From Pseudomonas sp. 31-12 (GTDB lineage Bacteria > Pseudomonadota > Gammaproteobacteria > Pseudomonadales > Pseudomonadaceae), in the NCBI RefSeq assembly GCF_003151075.1, contig NZ_CP029482.1, forward strand, positions 1,488,001 through 1,552,000: a stretch of 64,000 bases of DNA. The letters are read 5' to 3'. Below the pieces are notes generated by a model, which worked only from the letters and a program-made list of their open reading frames with translations, made no database searches and was not told the origin of the DNA. Positions 28,453 through 39,296 of the stretch are shown one piece after another. How positions within the stretch are numbered: position 1 is the stretch's first letter; every line of letters starts with the position of its first letter. The position numbers were made by a program, and so were the translations under genes.

Positions 28453-29494
28453 ACGAGGCGCAATTGCTCGGCCCGCGTGCCTACGGCGATGCCCTCGGCA
28501 CGGCGGTTCTGAAAGCCACGGCGGAAGATTTCCAGGTTGATGAAGTGCTCAACATCCCCCTTAGCGGTGATGGCGAGCACCTGTGGATCTGGGTGGAAAA
28601 GCGCGGCCTGAATACTGAAGAAGCCGCACGGCGGATTGCCAAGGCCGCGGGTGTGCCATTGCGCACCGTCAGTTATGCGGGCCTCAAGGATCGCCAGGCG
28701 TTGACTCGCCAATGGTTCAGCGTGCAACTGCCGGGCAAGGCGGATCCTGATTTGTCGGCGGCGGAAAACGACACGCTGAAGATCCTCAAGACCGGTCGGC
28801 ACAAGCGCAAACTGCAGCGCGGTGCCCACTCGGCAAATGGCTTCACCTTGCGCCTGACGCAATTCGCTGGCGACAAAGCTGCGATAGACGAGCGTCTACA
28901 ACTGATCGCCAAGCATGGTATTCCCAATTATTTCGGCGCACAGCGTTTCGGCTTTGACGGCGGGAACGTGGTCGACGCCCGAGGTTGGGCCGCGCGCAAG
29001 GCATTGCCGGAGCAGCGCAACGTGCGTTCGCGGCTGCTCTCCACTGCCCGCAGTTTTCTGTTCAACCAAGTCCTGGCGGCACGTGTGGCGGATGGCACCT
29101 GGCAGCAAGCGCAGGTCGGCGATCTACTGGCCTTCACCGACAGCCGCAGCTTTTTCCCGGCAGGTGAAGCCGAATGCAGCGACCCCCGCCTGGCGATTCT
29201 CGACCTGCACCCGACCGGTCCTCAGTGGGGCGAAGGTGACTCGCCGGCGACCGGCGCTGTCCATGTACTGGAGCAGGCAATCGCCGCTCGCGAAGCGGAT
29301 CTGCGCGATTGGTTGATTAACGCCGGAATGAGCCACGAACGTCGCATCCTGCGACTGCCCATTGGTGGGTTGACGTGGCATTATCCCGAGCCTGACATTC
29401 TGCAACTGGAATTCGTCCTCCCGGCCGGATGCTTTGCCACCGTATTGGTGCGCGAGCTTGTTGATCTGGTGCCGGTGGGGCAGACGGACAGCCC

Positions 29495-29507
<13 letters not shown>
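28449..29507 (+). CDS. truD: tRNA pseudouridine(13) synthase
   Basis: TruD isomerises U13 in tRNA-Glu. The protein is 352 residues. The catalytic Asp is in [18 protein letters not shown] (about residue 80). The conserved [19 protein letters not shown] and [16 protein letters not shown] segments and the TRUD insertion domain follow. It is coupled to ispF upstream and overlaps surE by 13 bases downstream. Confidence 0.97.
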
Positions 29508-30921
<1,414 letters not shown>

Positions 30922-31132
30922 GCATTTGTTCAGGCGCGCTGAATTCTCTTCGATTGCCCGGGTCTTACAGCGGCATCGATGAGTTAAACGGGATTCATCG
31001 GCGGGCAGCAAACGTGTGCGCGAAGCGATTTCGCTTCATTAAAGGTAAAGCCTGTTTGGCCCGTTATACTTGCGACATTTCGTGCCGGAACACGGCAATC
31101 CACATTTTCAGCCACCACAAAGGGAGCGGCGG

Positions 31133-31990
31133 GTGAGTCTCACAGTCATTGCGCAGCGTATGGGTACAAAGAGCTTTCAGCGCCTGGTGACTGGCCTCGT
31201 TTTGAGCACCTTGCTGGTTGGTTGCTCCAGTTCCAAAACGAGCGATGTGCGTGTCGTCGATCGCAATAAAGGCGTCGCCCAGCGTCCGGCGGTGACCACG
31301 GGTCAGTACGTCGTTCGACCAAAAGATACGTTGTTCTCGATCGCTTTTCGCTACGGCTGGGACTACAAAGCCCTCGCCGCACGGAACAATATTCCTACGC
31401 CGTACACGATCCATCCGGGTCAGACAATTCGCTTCGATGGTCGCTCCGGTTCAACCCCGGCACCGATGGCCAGCGCTACCGATTCAACGCCTTCGTCATC
31501 GCTGAAAACCACGGTAATCCGACGCCAACCGAATGGCGCAACTACCAGCACAGCAGTGGTTGCACCGTCCGTCGCCAACAAGCCGACCCCTGCTCCGATG
31601 CCTCCAGCCGGTCCGGCCCCGACCGGCTGGGGATGGCCATCTAATGGCATTCTGATAGGAAAGTTCTCCTCAAACGGTAGTTTGAATAAAGGAATTGATA
31701 TCGCCGGGGATTTGGGACAGCCTGTTTTAGCTGCGTCTGATGGGACGGTGGTATACGCCGGGAGTGGCTTAAGGGGCTACGGCGAATTAGTCATCATCAA
31801 ACACAGCGACACCTACGTCAGTGCCTACGGACATAACCGCAGGCTGTTGGTTCGGGAGGGGCAGCAGGTCAAGGTCGGACAGACAATTGCCGAAATGGGG
31901 TCAACGGGTACAGACCGGGTGAAGCTGCATTTTGAGATTCGCCGACAAGGTAAACCTGTAGATCCGCTGCAGTTCCTGCCGCGTCGTTGA
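31133..31990 (+). CDS. nlpD: Murein hydrolase activator NlpD (LysM and LytM-like lipoprotein)
   Basis: NlpD activates the cell-division amidase at the septum. From GTG 31133 (ribosome-binding site AAAGGGA at 31119-31125) the precursor is 285 residues with a lipobox LLVGC at Cys31. A LysM domain binds peptidoglycan (VVRPKDTLFSIAFRYGWDY and IHPGQTIRF, about 65-105), then a Thr/Pro-rich linker, then an M23/LytM-like domain (about 170-285). The LytM domain has lost metal ligands (NKGIDIAG and VKLHFEIR instead of HxxxD and HxH), as expected for an activator rather than an enzyme. rpoS follows, and its main promoter probably lies inside nlpD by analogy with other Pseudomonas. Confidence 0.95.
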   Translation: MSLTVIAQRMGTKSFQRLVTGLVLSTLLVGCSSSKTSDVRVVDRNKGVAQRPAVTTGQYVVRPKDTLFSIAFRYGWDYKALAARNNIPTPYTIHPGQTIRFDGRSGSTPAPMASATDSTPSSSLKTTVIRRQPNGATTSTAVVAPSVANKPTPAPMPPAGPAPTGWGWPSNGILIGKFSSNGSLNKGIDIAGDLGQPVLAASDGTVVYAGSGLRGYGELVIIKHSDTYVSAYGHNRRLLVREGQQVKVGQTIAEMGSTGTDRVKLHFEIRRQGKPVDPLQFLPRR

Positions 31991-32095
31991 TTTGTTACCA
32001 GCCTGTTCCGTCACGTAGAGGGAACAGGCTCCAGCGTTGCCAGGGATAAAGGCGCCGCTTGAGCTTGAGGTCGAACTCACCAAAGGACTATAACA

Positions 32096-33103
32096 ATGGC
32101 TCTCAGTAAAGAAGTGCCGGAGTTTGACATCGACGATGAGGTTCTCCTTATGGAGACCGGCATCGGTACGGATTCGATGTCGAATGATGAAGGGGCTGCT
32201 CCACCTTCCGTTCGTGCCAAATCCAAACACTCCGCTACGTTGAAGCAACACAAATACATCGATTACACGCGGGCACTCGATGCCACGCAGCTGTACCTCA
32301 ATGAAATCGGCTTTTCCCCATTGCTCTCCCCGGAAGAAGAAGTTCATTTTGCGCGCTTGTCGCAAAGTGGTGATCCGGCCGGGCGCAAGCGCATGATTGA
32401 AAGCAACCTGCGGCTGGTGGTGAAAATCGCCCGACGTTATGTCAATCGTGGCCTGTCGCTGCTGGACCTGATCGAAGAGGGCAACCTCGGGCTGATCCGG
32501 GCAGTGGAGAAATTCGACCCTGAACGCGGCTTCCGCTTTTCGACTTACGCTACCTGGTGGATTCGTCAGACCATCGAGCGCGCAATCATGAATCAGACCC
32601 GGACCATCCGGTTGCCGATCCATGTGGTCAAAGAGCTCAACGTGTACCTGCGGGCTGCACGAGAGCTGACTCAAAAGCTCGATCACGAACCCTCACCCGA
32701 AGAAATCGCCAACCTGCTGGAAAAACCAGTGGCAGAGGTCAAGCGCATGCTCGGCTTGAACGAGCGGGTTTCTTCGGTCGACGTCTCGCTGGGTCCGGAT
32801 TCGGATAAAACCCTGCTGGACACCCTTACGGATGACCGACCAACCGATCCATGTGAGCTGTTGCAGGATGACGACCTGTCCCAGAGCATCGATCAATGGC
32901 TTTCGGAGCTGACCGACAAGCAACGCGAAGTGGTGGTACGCCGCTTCGGCTTGCGCGGCCACGAGAGCAGCACGCTTGAAGATGTGGGCCTTGAGATCGG
33001 ACTGACCCGGGAACGGGTCAGACAGATTCAGGTGGAAGGCCTGAAACGTCTTCGGGAAATTCTCGAGAAGAACGGCCTGTCGAGCGAGTCGCTGTTTCAG
33101 TAA
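32096..33103 (+). CDS. rpoS: RNA polymerase sigma factor RpoS (sigma-38)
   Basis: RpoS directs stationary-phase and stress transcription. The protein is 335 residues. Region 1.2 ([19 protein letters not shown]), region 2 ([20 protein letters not shown] then [20 protein letters not shown]), region 3 and the region 4 helix-turn-helix ([19 protein letters not shown]) are all visible. It lies 105 bases after nlpD and ends with a strong terminator. Downstream is the rsmZ RNA of the Gac/Rsm pathway. Confidence 0.98.
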   Translation: MALSKEVPEFDIDDEVLLMETGIGTDSMSNDEGAAPPSVRAKSKHSATLKQHKYIDYTRALDATQLYLNEIGFSPLLSPEEEVHFARLSQSGDPAGRKRMIESNLRLVVKIARRYVNRGLSLLDLIEEGNLGLIRAVEKFDPERGFRFSTYATWWIRQTIERAIMNQTRTIRLPIHVVKELNVYLRAARELTQKLDHEPSPEEIANLLEKPVAEVKRMLGLNERVSSVDVSLGPDSDKTLLDTLTDDRPTDPCELLQDDDLSQSIDQWLSELTDKQREVVVRRFGLRGHESSTLEDVGLEIGLTRERVRQIQVEGLKRLREILEKNGLSSESLFQ

Positions 33104-33127
33104 GCGACGAGCTTGAGTGGCATTAGA

Positions 33128-33154
33128 AAACCCCGACTGGTTCGGGGTTTTTTA
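33128..33154 (+). terminator. Intrinsic terminator of rpoS
   Basis: AAACCCCGA (33128-33136) pairs perfectly with TCGGGGTTT (33142-33150) with a 5-base loop and a T-run, 24 bases after the rpoS stop. Confidence 0.88.
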
Positions 33155-33201
33155 TTATCTGGGAAATGAATGCCGATTGGCTCAGGTTTGTAGTCTCGCG
33201 C

Positions 33202-33219
33202 TGTAAGTCTTTGCTTACT
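33202..33219 (+). promoter_or_regulatory. GacA upstream activating sequence of rsmZ
   Basis: TGTAAG-N6-CTTACT at 33202-33219 matches the GacA consensus (TGTAAG-N6-CTTACA) at all but the last base. It lies about 172 bases before the rsmZ 5' end. The DNA between (about 33230-33330) is strikingly AT-rich, consistent with the bending or MvaT-type protein binding described upstream of rsmZ. Confidence 0.85.
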
Positions 33220-33391
33220 CTTTCGTAAGTGTTCGTTATTTTTACAGTGTGGCAGTCCTCTATCTTCTCTCGTTGCTCACTCTATATATTTGATTTATAT
33301 GATTATTTTTTAATATTTAAAGCGTGTGACAGACAGTTTCGGCGATTTTTGGCGATTGCTCTCGGTGGGGAATTCTCTAGTATCTGAACTG

Positions 33392-33521
33392 TGTCAACGG
33401 ACAGACACGCCCTTCAAGGATGAGGGGAAAGGACATCGCAGGGAGCGATTCATCAGGACGATGAAAAGGAATACAGGGAATAGGGAAAAAATGTGGGCGG
33501 GTCAAACCGCCCCTTTTTTTT
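33392..33521 (+). ncRNA. rsmZ: RsmZ small regulatory RNA
   Basis: RsmZ (PrrB) titrates the RNA-binding protein RsmA/CsrA and so relieves translational repression of secondary-metabolite and biofilm genes under GacS/GacA control. The 130-base segment starts TGTCAACGGACAGACACG, a 5' hairpin typical of the family. It contains nine GGA motifs, several of them in hairpin loops, and ends in a GGGCGG/CCGCCC terminator (33495-33512) followed by eight T. A -10-like TAGTAT lies at 33378-33383. The location between rpoS and fdxA is the conserved rsmZ locus. Confidence 0.93.
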
Positions 33522-33536
33522 GCCTGCAGAAAAGCA

Positions 33537-33559
33537 AAAAGGCCCGCGAGGGGCCTTTT
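33537..33559 (-). terminator. Terminator of fdxA (bidirectional hairpin)
   Basis: AAAAGGCCC (33537-33545) and GGGCCTTTT (33551-33559) form a perfect 9-bp stem with flanking A and T tracts, between the convergent rsmZ and fdxA. It can serve both strands. Confidence 0.75.
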
Positions 33560-33576
33560 CAAGAACGCGGGGGTAA

Positions 33577-33900
33577 TCAGCGTTCGAGGTGTTCGATCTT
33601 GCCTGGCTTGCCATCCCAATCAGCGGAATCGGGCAATGGATCTTTGCGCTCAGTGATGTTTGGCCAGATTTCGGCCAGCTCAACGTTCAGCTGAATGAAG
33701 TTTTCCATACCAGCCGGTACTTCATCTTCAGAGAAGATGGCCACGGCAGGGCATTCTGGTTCGCACAGTGCGCAGTCGATGCACTCATCCGGGTGAATCA
33801 CCAGGAAATTCGGGCCTTCGTAAAAGCAGTCCACCGGACAGACTTCTACGCAGTCGGTGTACTTGCACTTGATGCAGTTGTCGGTGACGACGAAGGTCAT
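33577..33900 (-). CDS. fdxA: Seven-iron ferredoxin FdxA
   Basis: This is a 107-residue ferredoxin of the [3Fe-4S][4Fe-4S] type that carries electrons in the cytoplasm. The two cysteine clusters are [18 protein letters not shown] and [17 protein letters not shown] in the first 60 residues, followed by the acidic C-terminal extension usual for the family. The start [12 protein letters not shown] at 33900 has GGAGAG upstream; the frame extends 35 more codons but those are unconserved. Confidence 0.96.
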   Translation of the reverse strand: MTFVVTDNCIKCKYTDCVEVCPVDCFYEGPNFLVIHPDECIDCALCEPECPAVAIFSEDEVPAGMENFIQLNVELAEIWPNITERKDPLPDSADWDGKPGKIEHLER

Positions 33901-34041
33901 TCTAATTCTCTCCTCAGGCGGCGGCAGCGGAGCCCCTTCACGTTGGGGTCGCCAGGTTTGGGAGCGATAGTCTGCAGGCCAGGCTATTAGCCTGCAGCAT
34001 CCCAAACCGCGCGAGATTCTAACAGCTTGCAGGCAAGTGCG

Positions 34042-36621
34042 TTAGATCCGTGTCTTTAGTGTATAGAGCATTTCTAGCGCGCGACGCGGTGTCATGTCGT
34101 CCAGATCCAGTTTGGCCAGTTCATCCAGCACCGGATGCGGCAGGCTGGCGAACATATCGCTTTGCTGCGGCGCGGCCGGTTTGCCTTTAGTTGGTTTCGG
34201 GACTTCATGGGGCAGGGCAGTCGCTTCCAGTCGACCCAGGTGCTCGCGAGCACGCACGATCACTTCGCTCGGCACGCCGGCCAACTGTGCAACCGCCAAG
34301 CCGTAGCTCTGGCTGGCAGGTCCGGGCAGCACGTGGTGCAGGAACACGATGCGCTCGTTGTGCTCGGTGGCATTGAGGTGAACGTTGGCCACCAGCGGTT
34401 GCGCTTCCGGTAGCACCGTCAGCTCAAAATAGTGGGTGGCAAACAGCGTATACGCCCGCAGATGGGCCAGGCGTTCGGCGGCGGCCCAGGCCAGGGAAAG
34501 GCCATCGAAGGTGCTGGTGCCGCGACCGACTTCGTCCATCAGCACCAGGCTGCGTTCGGTGGCGTTGTGCAGAATGTTCGCGGTTTCGCTCATTTCGACC
34601 ATGAAGGTCGAGCGCCCGCCCGCCAAGTCATCGCTGGAACCGATCCGGGTGAAGATCCGGTCAACCAGCGACAATTCGCAACTGGCCGCCGGCACGAAAC
34701 TGCCGATGTGCGCCAACAGTACGATCAATGCGGTCTGACGCATGTAGGTGGATTTACCGCCCATGTTCGGACCGGTGATCACCAGCATGCGCGTGTTGTC
34801 GTCGAGGCTCAGGTCGTTGGCCACAAACGGCGTGGTCAGCACTTGCTCGACCACCGGGTGGCGACCCTGGGTGATGCGCATGCATGGCTCGTCGACGAAT
34901 CGCGGGCAGTTAAGGTCGAGGTTCAGGGCGCGCTCGGCAAGGTTGCTCAGCACGTCCAGTTCAGCCAGGGCCGCGGCGGTATCTTGCAGCGGTGGCAATT
35001 GGGCGATCAGGTCTTCGAGCAGCGCTTCGTACAGCATCTTCTCGCGGGCGAGGGCACGGCTCTTGGCTGACAGCGCCTTGTCCTCGAACGCTTTCAGTTC
35101 CGGCGTGATGAAACGCTCGGCACCTTTAAGCGTCTGGCGACGGATGTAGTCGGCCGGTGCCGACTCTGCCTGTTTGCTCGGCAACTCGATGAAGTAGCCG
35201 TGAATTCGGTTGTAGCCGACCTTCAGGTGCGACAGACCGGTGCGCGCCTTCTCGCGTGCTTCCAGATCGATCAGGAACTGCCCGGCGTTTTCGCTCAGCG
35301 ATTGAAGGTCGTCGAGTTCGCTGTCGTAGCCTGTCTTCAACACACCGCCGTCACGGATCACCGCTGGCGGGTTGTCGATGATGGCTTTCTCCAGCAACGC
35401 CGCGAGCTCCGGGTAGGTGCTGGTGGTCTTCGCCAGTTGAATGATGTGCGGCGCTTCCAGCTCGGTCATCGCCACTTGCAACTCAGGCAGTGCACCGAGG
35501 GCATCGCGCAGACGAGCGAGGTCGCGAGGACGGGCATTACGCAAACCGATTCGCGCCAGGATCCGCTCGATGTCACCGATTTCCTTGAGCTGCGGTTGCA
35601 GCTTTTCGAAACGGTAGCCGTCGAGCAGGCACGTGATCGAGGTCTGGCGCGCCAGCAAAACCTTCAGATCGCGCAACGGCCGGTTCAACCAGCGGGTCAG
35701 CAGACGACTGCCCATCGCCGTCTGGCAACGATCAACCACCGATTGCAGCGTGTTGTCACGCCCACCGGCCAGGTTGGTGTCCAGTTCCAGGTTGCGACGG
35801 CTCGCGCCATCCAGCACCACGGTGTCGTCCAGGCGTTCATGCCGCAGGCTGCGCAAGTGCGGCAGGGCGGTGCGCTGGGTTTCCTTGGCGTAGCTGAGCA
35901 GGCAACCGGCGGCACCGATGGCCAGGGTCAGGTTCTCGCAGCCGAAACCTTTGAGGTCCTGTGTGGAGAACTGCTGGCAAAGGCTTTTCAGTGCCGAGTC
36001 GCGTTCGAAATCCCACGGCGCACGGCGACGAACCCCACGGCGTTTCTCTGCCGGCAAGTCCTTCGGCCAGTCATCCGGAATCATCAGCTCCACCGGATTG
36101 ACCCGCTCCAGTTCCGCCAGCAGGTTTTCCCAGCCTTTGATTTCCAGCACGGTGAAGTTGCCGCTGGTGATGTCCAGCACGGCCAGGCCGAACAGACGTT
36201 CGTCACCCAGCACCGCCGCGATCAAGTTATCCCGACGCTCATCCAGCAACGCTTCATCACTGACCGTACCCGGCGTGATGATCCGCACCACCTGACGATC
36301 TACCGGCCCTTTGCTGGTCGCCGGATCGCCGACCTGCTCACAAATCACCACCGACTCGCCGAGCTTGACCAGTTTCGCCAGGTAACCTTCCGCTGCGTGG
36401 TAAGGAATCCCGCACATTGGTATCGCCTGACCAGCCGACTGCCCACGGGCGGTCAGGGTGATGTCCAGCAACTTGGCGGCCTTCTTCGCGTCTTCATAGA
36501 AGATCTCGTAGAAGTCGCCCATGCGATAGAACATCAGCTGGTCGGGGTGCTGGTTCTTCAGGCGCCAGTATTGCTGCATCATTGGCGTGTGCGAGGACAG
36601 ATCGGACAGTGCTTTATTCAT
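34042..36621 (-). CDS. mutS: DNA mismatch repair protein MutS
   Basis: MutS recognises mismatches and starts MutL-dependent repair. The protein is 859 residues. Domain I carries the mismatch-reading Phe-x-Glu in [12 protein letters not shown] (about residue 36). The ATPase Walker A is [17 protein letters not shown] (about 620), and Walker B is [17 protein letters not shown]. It is transcribed toward fdxA, away from the tailocin repressor. mutS is the left border of the bacteriocin insertion locus. Confidence 0.98.
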   Translation of the reverse strand: MNKALSDLSSHTPMMQQYWRLKNQHPDQLMFYRMGDFYEIFYEDAKKAAKLLDITLTARGQSAGQAIPMCGIPYHAAEGYLAKLVKLGESVVICEQVGDPATSKGPVDRQVVRIITPGTVSDEALLDERRDNLIAAVLGDERLFGLAVLDITSGNFTVLEIKGWENLLAELERVNPVELMIPDDWPKDLPAEKRRGVRRRAPWDFERDSALKSLCQQFSTQDLKGFGCENLTLAIGAAGCLLSYAKETQRTALPHLRSLRHERLDDTVVLDGASRRNLELDTNLAGGRDNTLQSVVDRCQTAMGSRLLTRWLNRPLRDLKVLLARQTSITCLLDGYRFEKLQPQLKEIGDIERILARIGLRNARPRDLARLRDALGALPELQVAMTELEAPHIIQLAKTTSTYPELAALLEKAIIDNPPAVIRDGGVLKTGYDSELDDLQSLSENAGQFLIDLEAREKARTGLSHLKVGYNRIHGYFIELPSKQAESAPADYIRRQTLKGAERFITPELKAFEDKALSAKSRALAREKMLYEALLEDLIAQLPPLQDTAAALAELDVLSNLAERALNLDLNCPRFVDEPCMRITQGRHPVVEQVLTTPFVANDLSLDDNTRMLVITGPNMGGKSTYMRQTALIVLLAHIGSFVPAASCELSLVDRIFTRIGSSDDLAGGRSTFMVEMSETANILHNATERSLVLMDEVGRGTSTFDGLSLAWAAAERLAHLRAYTLFATHYFELTVLPEAQPLVANVHLNATEHNERIVFLHHVLPGPASQSYGLAVAQLAGVPSEVIVRAREHLGRLEATALPHEVPKPTKGKPAAPQQSDMFASLPHPVLDELAKLDLDDMTPRRALEMLYTLKTRI

Positions 36622-36757
36622 CGGGTATCAGGCAAATTCGTTGAAAGGTGTAGGGCAAAGGAGGGGCATCGGCCCGGCTTTTCCGCGATGGGCGCAAGGT
36701 TAACATGAGCGCTCTGCCCGACGCAGGCATGAAAGCCTCGCGGCATCTGTTCTGCTG

Positions 36758-36792
36758 TTTATGCACGAATTATGCAAATCAGCATTTGCCTC
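36758..36792. promoter_or_regulatory. TGCA-rich region upstream of the repressor gene
   Basis: TATGCAC and TATGCAA lie as direct repeats 11 bases apart, followed by AGCATTTGCC, about 25-55 bases before the repressor start. They resemble the TGCAT elements downstream of the gene, so the repressor may regulate itself here. The promoter was not located with confidence. Confidence 0.4.
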
Positions 36793-36812
36793 CCGAAAAA
36801 AGATCAAGCACT

Positions 36813-37556
36813 ATGCCGGTTATGCAAAAACGCAATGTTTCTTCCGTCTTAAGAGCGCTGCTCGATCAGCACGGGATCTCCCCCACGGAGCTTCACCGTC
36901 GCACCGGCGTGCCTCAATCCACTCTCTCGCGGATCCTCAGCGGGAAGATCGTCGATCCTTCGGATAAACACATCTCGAAGATCGCCGAGTACTTCTCCGT
37001 GAGCACCGATCTGTTGCGGGGGCGCGCGGATGTCGCTGCCATCGCCAATACCGGGCGCGATCAAGTGCATTCCGAACTCAAGGACATAAGTCTGTGGGAC
37101 GACGATACACCTATCGATGATGACGAGGTGTCGGTCCCCTTTCTTCGCGAGGTTGAATTGGCTGCTGGATCAGGAAGATTCGTCATCGAGGAAAGCGAGC
37201 GCTCTAGCCTGCGTTTCGGCAAACGCAGCTTGCGCCATAACGGTGTGCAGTTCGATCAGGCCAAATGCGTGACGGTGCGCGGCAACAGCATGTTGCCGGT
37301 GCTGCGCGATGGCGCCACCGTTGGGGTGAATGCGGGCAAGTGCGGGATTGGCGACATCATTGATGGCGACCTGTATGCCATCAACCACAACGGCCAGTTG
37401 CGGGTGAAACAGCTTTATCGTCTGCCGACGGGTATTCGCCTGCGCAGCTTCAATCGCGATGAACATCCGGACGAGGACTACACCTTTCAGGAAGTCCAGG
37501 AAGAGCAAATTGTCATCCTGGGTCACGTCTTCTGGTGGGGCATGTACGCCCGTTAA
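36813..37556 (+). CDS. prtR: Cro/CI-family repressor with S24 self-cleavage domain (PrtR-like)
   Basis: This is a 247-residue phage-type repressor controlling the tailocin. The N-terminal helix-turn-helix (about 8-60) includes GISPTELHRRTGVPQSTLSR. The C-terminal LexA/CI-like S24 domain has Ser159 in VRGNSMLPVLRDG and Lys199 in LRVKQLY as the catalytic dyad, and the cleavage bond is probably Ala118-Gly119 in ELAAGSG. RecA-stimulated self-cleavage would derepress the cluster after DNA damage. The start could also be ATG 36822; neither has a strong ribosome-binding site. No PrtN-type activator gene is present nearby. Confidence 0.92.
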   Translation: MPVMQKRNVSSVLRALLDQHGISPTELHRRTGVPQSTLSRILSGKIVDPSDKHISKIAEYFSVSTDLLRGRADVAAIANTGRDQVHSELKDISLWDDDTPIDDDEVSVPFLREVELAAGSGRFVIEESERSSLRFGKRSLRHNGVQFDQAKCVTVRGNSMLPVLRDGATVGVNAGKCGIGDIIDGDLYAINHNGQLRVKQLYRLPTGIRLRSFNRDEHPDEDYTFQEVQEEQIVILGHVFWWGMYAR

Positions 37557-37573
37557 CCTCACCGCTCTGCATT

Positions 37574-37600
37574 AAAACCCGCCTCCGAGCGGGTTTTTTT
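37574..37600 (+). terminator. Intrinsic terminator of the repressor gene
   Basis: AAAACCCGC (37574-37582) and GCGGGTTTT (37589-37597) form a 9-bp stem followed by further T, 18 bases after the repressor stop. Confidence 0.88.
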
Positions 37601-37642
37601 CGTCTGCCAAAAACCGTCAGCGCCTTTGTTTGCGGGGCTTTC

Positions 37643-37715
37643 ATGCATCAGTGCATTTATCTCGCATAATTAAATGCATTTATGCATTGACTGTATATGC
37701 ATCCATGCATAATCT
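37643..37715 (+). promoter_or_regulatory. Tailocin promoter with six TGCAT operator elements
   Basis: A sigma-70-like promoter is visible: TTGACT (37687-37692), a 17-base spacer and TAATCT (37710-37715). Overlapping and just upstream are six TGCAT pentamers at 37644, 37652, 37675, 37683, 37698 and 37706, five of them as palindromic ATGCAT. Two of them fall in the promoter spacer. This is the expected operator layout for the adjacent repressor: bound repressor would exclude RNA polymerase. Confidence 0.75.
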
Positions 37716-37721
37716 TTGTCT

Positions 37722-37972
37722 CAAGCCGCTCAACAAAGCAGCTCGAAACGACGCTCTTTAGTTCCACCACAAAGGCAGCGATGAACCGGCCTCAACGGTT
37801 CAGAGGGTTGGCAACTGACCCGGGTGTGCAGCGTAAAGCACCAGAAGCAGTTATCCGGCGGGCAGGGACCGCGGTCGGAAAAACAATTTGAATGGACTCG
37901 TACCGCGCCAGTAGCGCCGAAAAGTCAGCAGGACCGCATTACTGAAAAGCCCGGAACGCTCCGGGCTTTTTG
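37722..37972 (+). other. Untranslated leader of the tailocin operon with hairpins and a terminator
   Basis: About 250 bases separate the predicted transcription start from a strong terminator, with no convincing gene. Local hairpins follow each other: GAACCG/CGGTTC (37783-37801), GGGT/ACCC (37805-37821), GGTG/CACC (37823-37842) and GACC/GGTC (37867-37876). The terminator is AAAAGCCCGGA (37946-37956) and TCCGGGCTTTT (37961-37971). The rest of the gap to the holin (37973-38052) holds nothing I recognise. An attenuator, a small RNA or an antitermination signal are all possible. Confidence 0.55.
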
Positions 37973-38052
37973 GAATGCCTACCTTCAACACCCCAAGAGA
38001 CACCGTTTGAAAGAACCACACATCACTCATCAATCACCCCGGGAGGCGTGAC

Positions 38053-38400
38053 ATGACAAACGAGCAACAAGCGTTGCTGGACATGCCGATCTGGCTGGTC
38101 ATCGTGCTCGCCCTGGTGGGCGGGGTGTCCGGCGAAATGTGGCGTGCCGACAAGGACGGTGCCCGCGGCTGGTCACTGCTGCGACGTCTGGCCTTGCGTT
38201 CCGGGGCCTGCGTGATCTGCGGGGTCTCGGCCATCATGCTGCTGTACGCCGCCGGCGTGTCGATCTGGGCCGCTTGCGCGTTTGGCTGCCTGACGGCGAT
38301 GGCCGGGGCGGACGTCGCGATCGGTCTTTACGAACGCTGGGCGGCGAAGCGGATTGGCGTTTGCGAAGTGCCACCGCGCGACACAAGCCAGGATCACTGA
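38053..38400 (+). CDS. Tailocin holin
   Basis: This is a 115-residue small membrane protein. It has a short N terminus, a first hydrophobic helix (MPIWLVIVLALVGGVSG, about 11-27), a basic stretch (RRLALRSG) and two further hydrophobic helices (about 52-85), with a charged C terminus. Size, topology and position at the head of the operon match the phage holins of Pseudomonas tailocins, which form inner-membrane holes so that the endolysin reaches peptidoglycan. Ribosome-binding site GGGAGG at 38040-38045. The function is inferred from context and topology. Confidence 0.8.
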   Translation: MTNEQQALLDMPIWLVIVLALVGGVSGEMWRADKDGARGWSLLRRLALRSGACVICGVSAIMLLYAAGVSIWAACAFGCLTAMAGADVAIGLYERWAAKRIGVCEVPPRDTSQDH

Positions 38401-38490
38401 AACCCAAGACCAATGGATTGGCGAACAGCGATGCCGACCGGCATCCGACCTGCAAGGACGCGGGTTTCCAATGGCCAGTACCTTTAAATC

Positions 38491-38514
38491 AAACCCGCCC
38501 TCAGCGGGTTTTTT
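38491..38514 (+). terminator. Intrinsic terminator between holin and tail genes
   Basis: AAACCCGC (38491-38498) and GCGGGTTT (38504-38511) with a T-run. It lies 18 bases before the first tail gene, so tail transcription must read through it or start downstream. Confidence 0.8.
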
Positions 38515-38532
38515 AATGCCCGGTGAAAATCC

Positions 38533-39117
38533 ATGAAGATCACTCCACTGGTTTCGCAACTGCGTGATCACTGCCCAACCCTCGCCAATCGCGTGGCCGC
38601 CGGCATCGACCTCACCACACTGCAAGCCAACAACCCACTGCAAACCCCTTGCGCCTACGTCGTAGCGATCGACGATGTTGCGAGCAAAAGCGTGGCACAA
38701 AACCTGAACCTGCAACCGATCCGCGACCGTTTCGAAGTGACCCTGGTGCTCGACACCACGGACGCTACAAAAGCGCTGGATCTGATGCACGACCTGCGGG
38801 CCGAACTGTGGCGCGCGCTGGTGGGTTTCAAGCCCGGCAGCGACTACGACGCCATCGCCTACGACGGCGGCGAACTGGTTTCCATCGACAGCAACCGTGC
38901 GCTGTATCGCCTGCGCTTTTTTACCGAGTTCCAGCTCGGCCGCAATCTGCCTGGTCAGCCTGCGGAAAGCTGGCACGAACGTGAACTGGACGGATTGTCG
39001 TCCTTTACCGGGGTCACCGTACGGGTCGATGCAATCGATCCGGCGGACCCCAATCTGAAACGCCCGGGGCCCGACGGGCGCCTGGAACTGACTTTCTCTG
39101 GAGACGTAACCCCATGA
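38533..39117 (+). CDS. Tail terminator-like protein (Mu gp37-like)
   Basis: A 194-residue protein starting MKITPLVSQLRDHCPTLANR, in the position of Mu gp37, immediately before the small DUF2635 gene and the sheath. It resembles the phage tail terminator group, which caps the tail tube and sheath when the correct length is reached. No catalytic motif is expected. The assignment rests on gene order plus general similarity of the N-terminal region; the stop overlaps the next gene (ATGA). Confidence 0.7.
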   Translation: MKITPLVSQLRDHCPTLANRVAAGIDLTTLQANNPLQTPCAYVVAIDDVASKSVAQNLNLQPIRDRFEVTLVLDTTDATKALDLMHDLRAELWRALVGFKPGSDYDAIAYDGGELVSIDSNRALYRLRFFTEFQLGRNLPGQPAESWHERELDGLSSFTGVTVRVDAIDPADPNLKRPGPDGRLELTFSGDVTP

Positions 39118-39296
39118 GCAAACGCATCACCGTGCTGCCGGCCCCTGGCCGTGCCGTGCCCGACCCGGAAGCGGGCGATCTGTTGCCCCTCGAGGGCCGT
39201 GAAGTGCCGGACAACGCCTGGTGGCGTCGACGTCTGGCCGATGGCGATATCACTACCAAAGCCGTGAAAGCGGCAAAACCACAGGGAGCCCAATAA
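39114..39296 (+). CDS. Small DUF2635-family tail protein (Mu gp38-like)
   Basis: A 60-residue protein with the DUF2635 pattern: an N-terminal basic strand, PDPEAGDLLPLEGREVPDN and WWRRRLADGDI near the C terminus. In Mu-like phages it sits directly before the sheath gene; its role is unknown. It overlaps both neighbours (ATGA upstream, TAATG downstream), which supports a real translated gene. Confidence 0.85.
   Translation: MSKRITVLPAPGRAVPDPEAGDLLPLEGREVPDNAWWRRRLADGDITTKAVKAAKPQGAQ

Noticed and set aside
33326..33694. 122-codon frame covering rsmZ and the end of fdxA
   Set aside because: Its DNA is a well-recognised small RNA plus two terminators and the opposite strand of fdxA.
35200..36708. 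502-codon + strand frame opposite mutS
   Set aside because: It mirrors the mutS codons and is low in recognisable domains; mutS itself is unambiguous.
37697..37891. 64-codon frame in the tailocin leader
   Set aside because: No ribosome-binding site, it starts inside the promoter -10 region and has no recognisable pattern; the leader is treated as untranslated.
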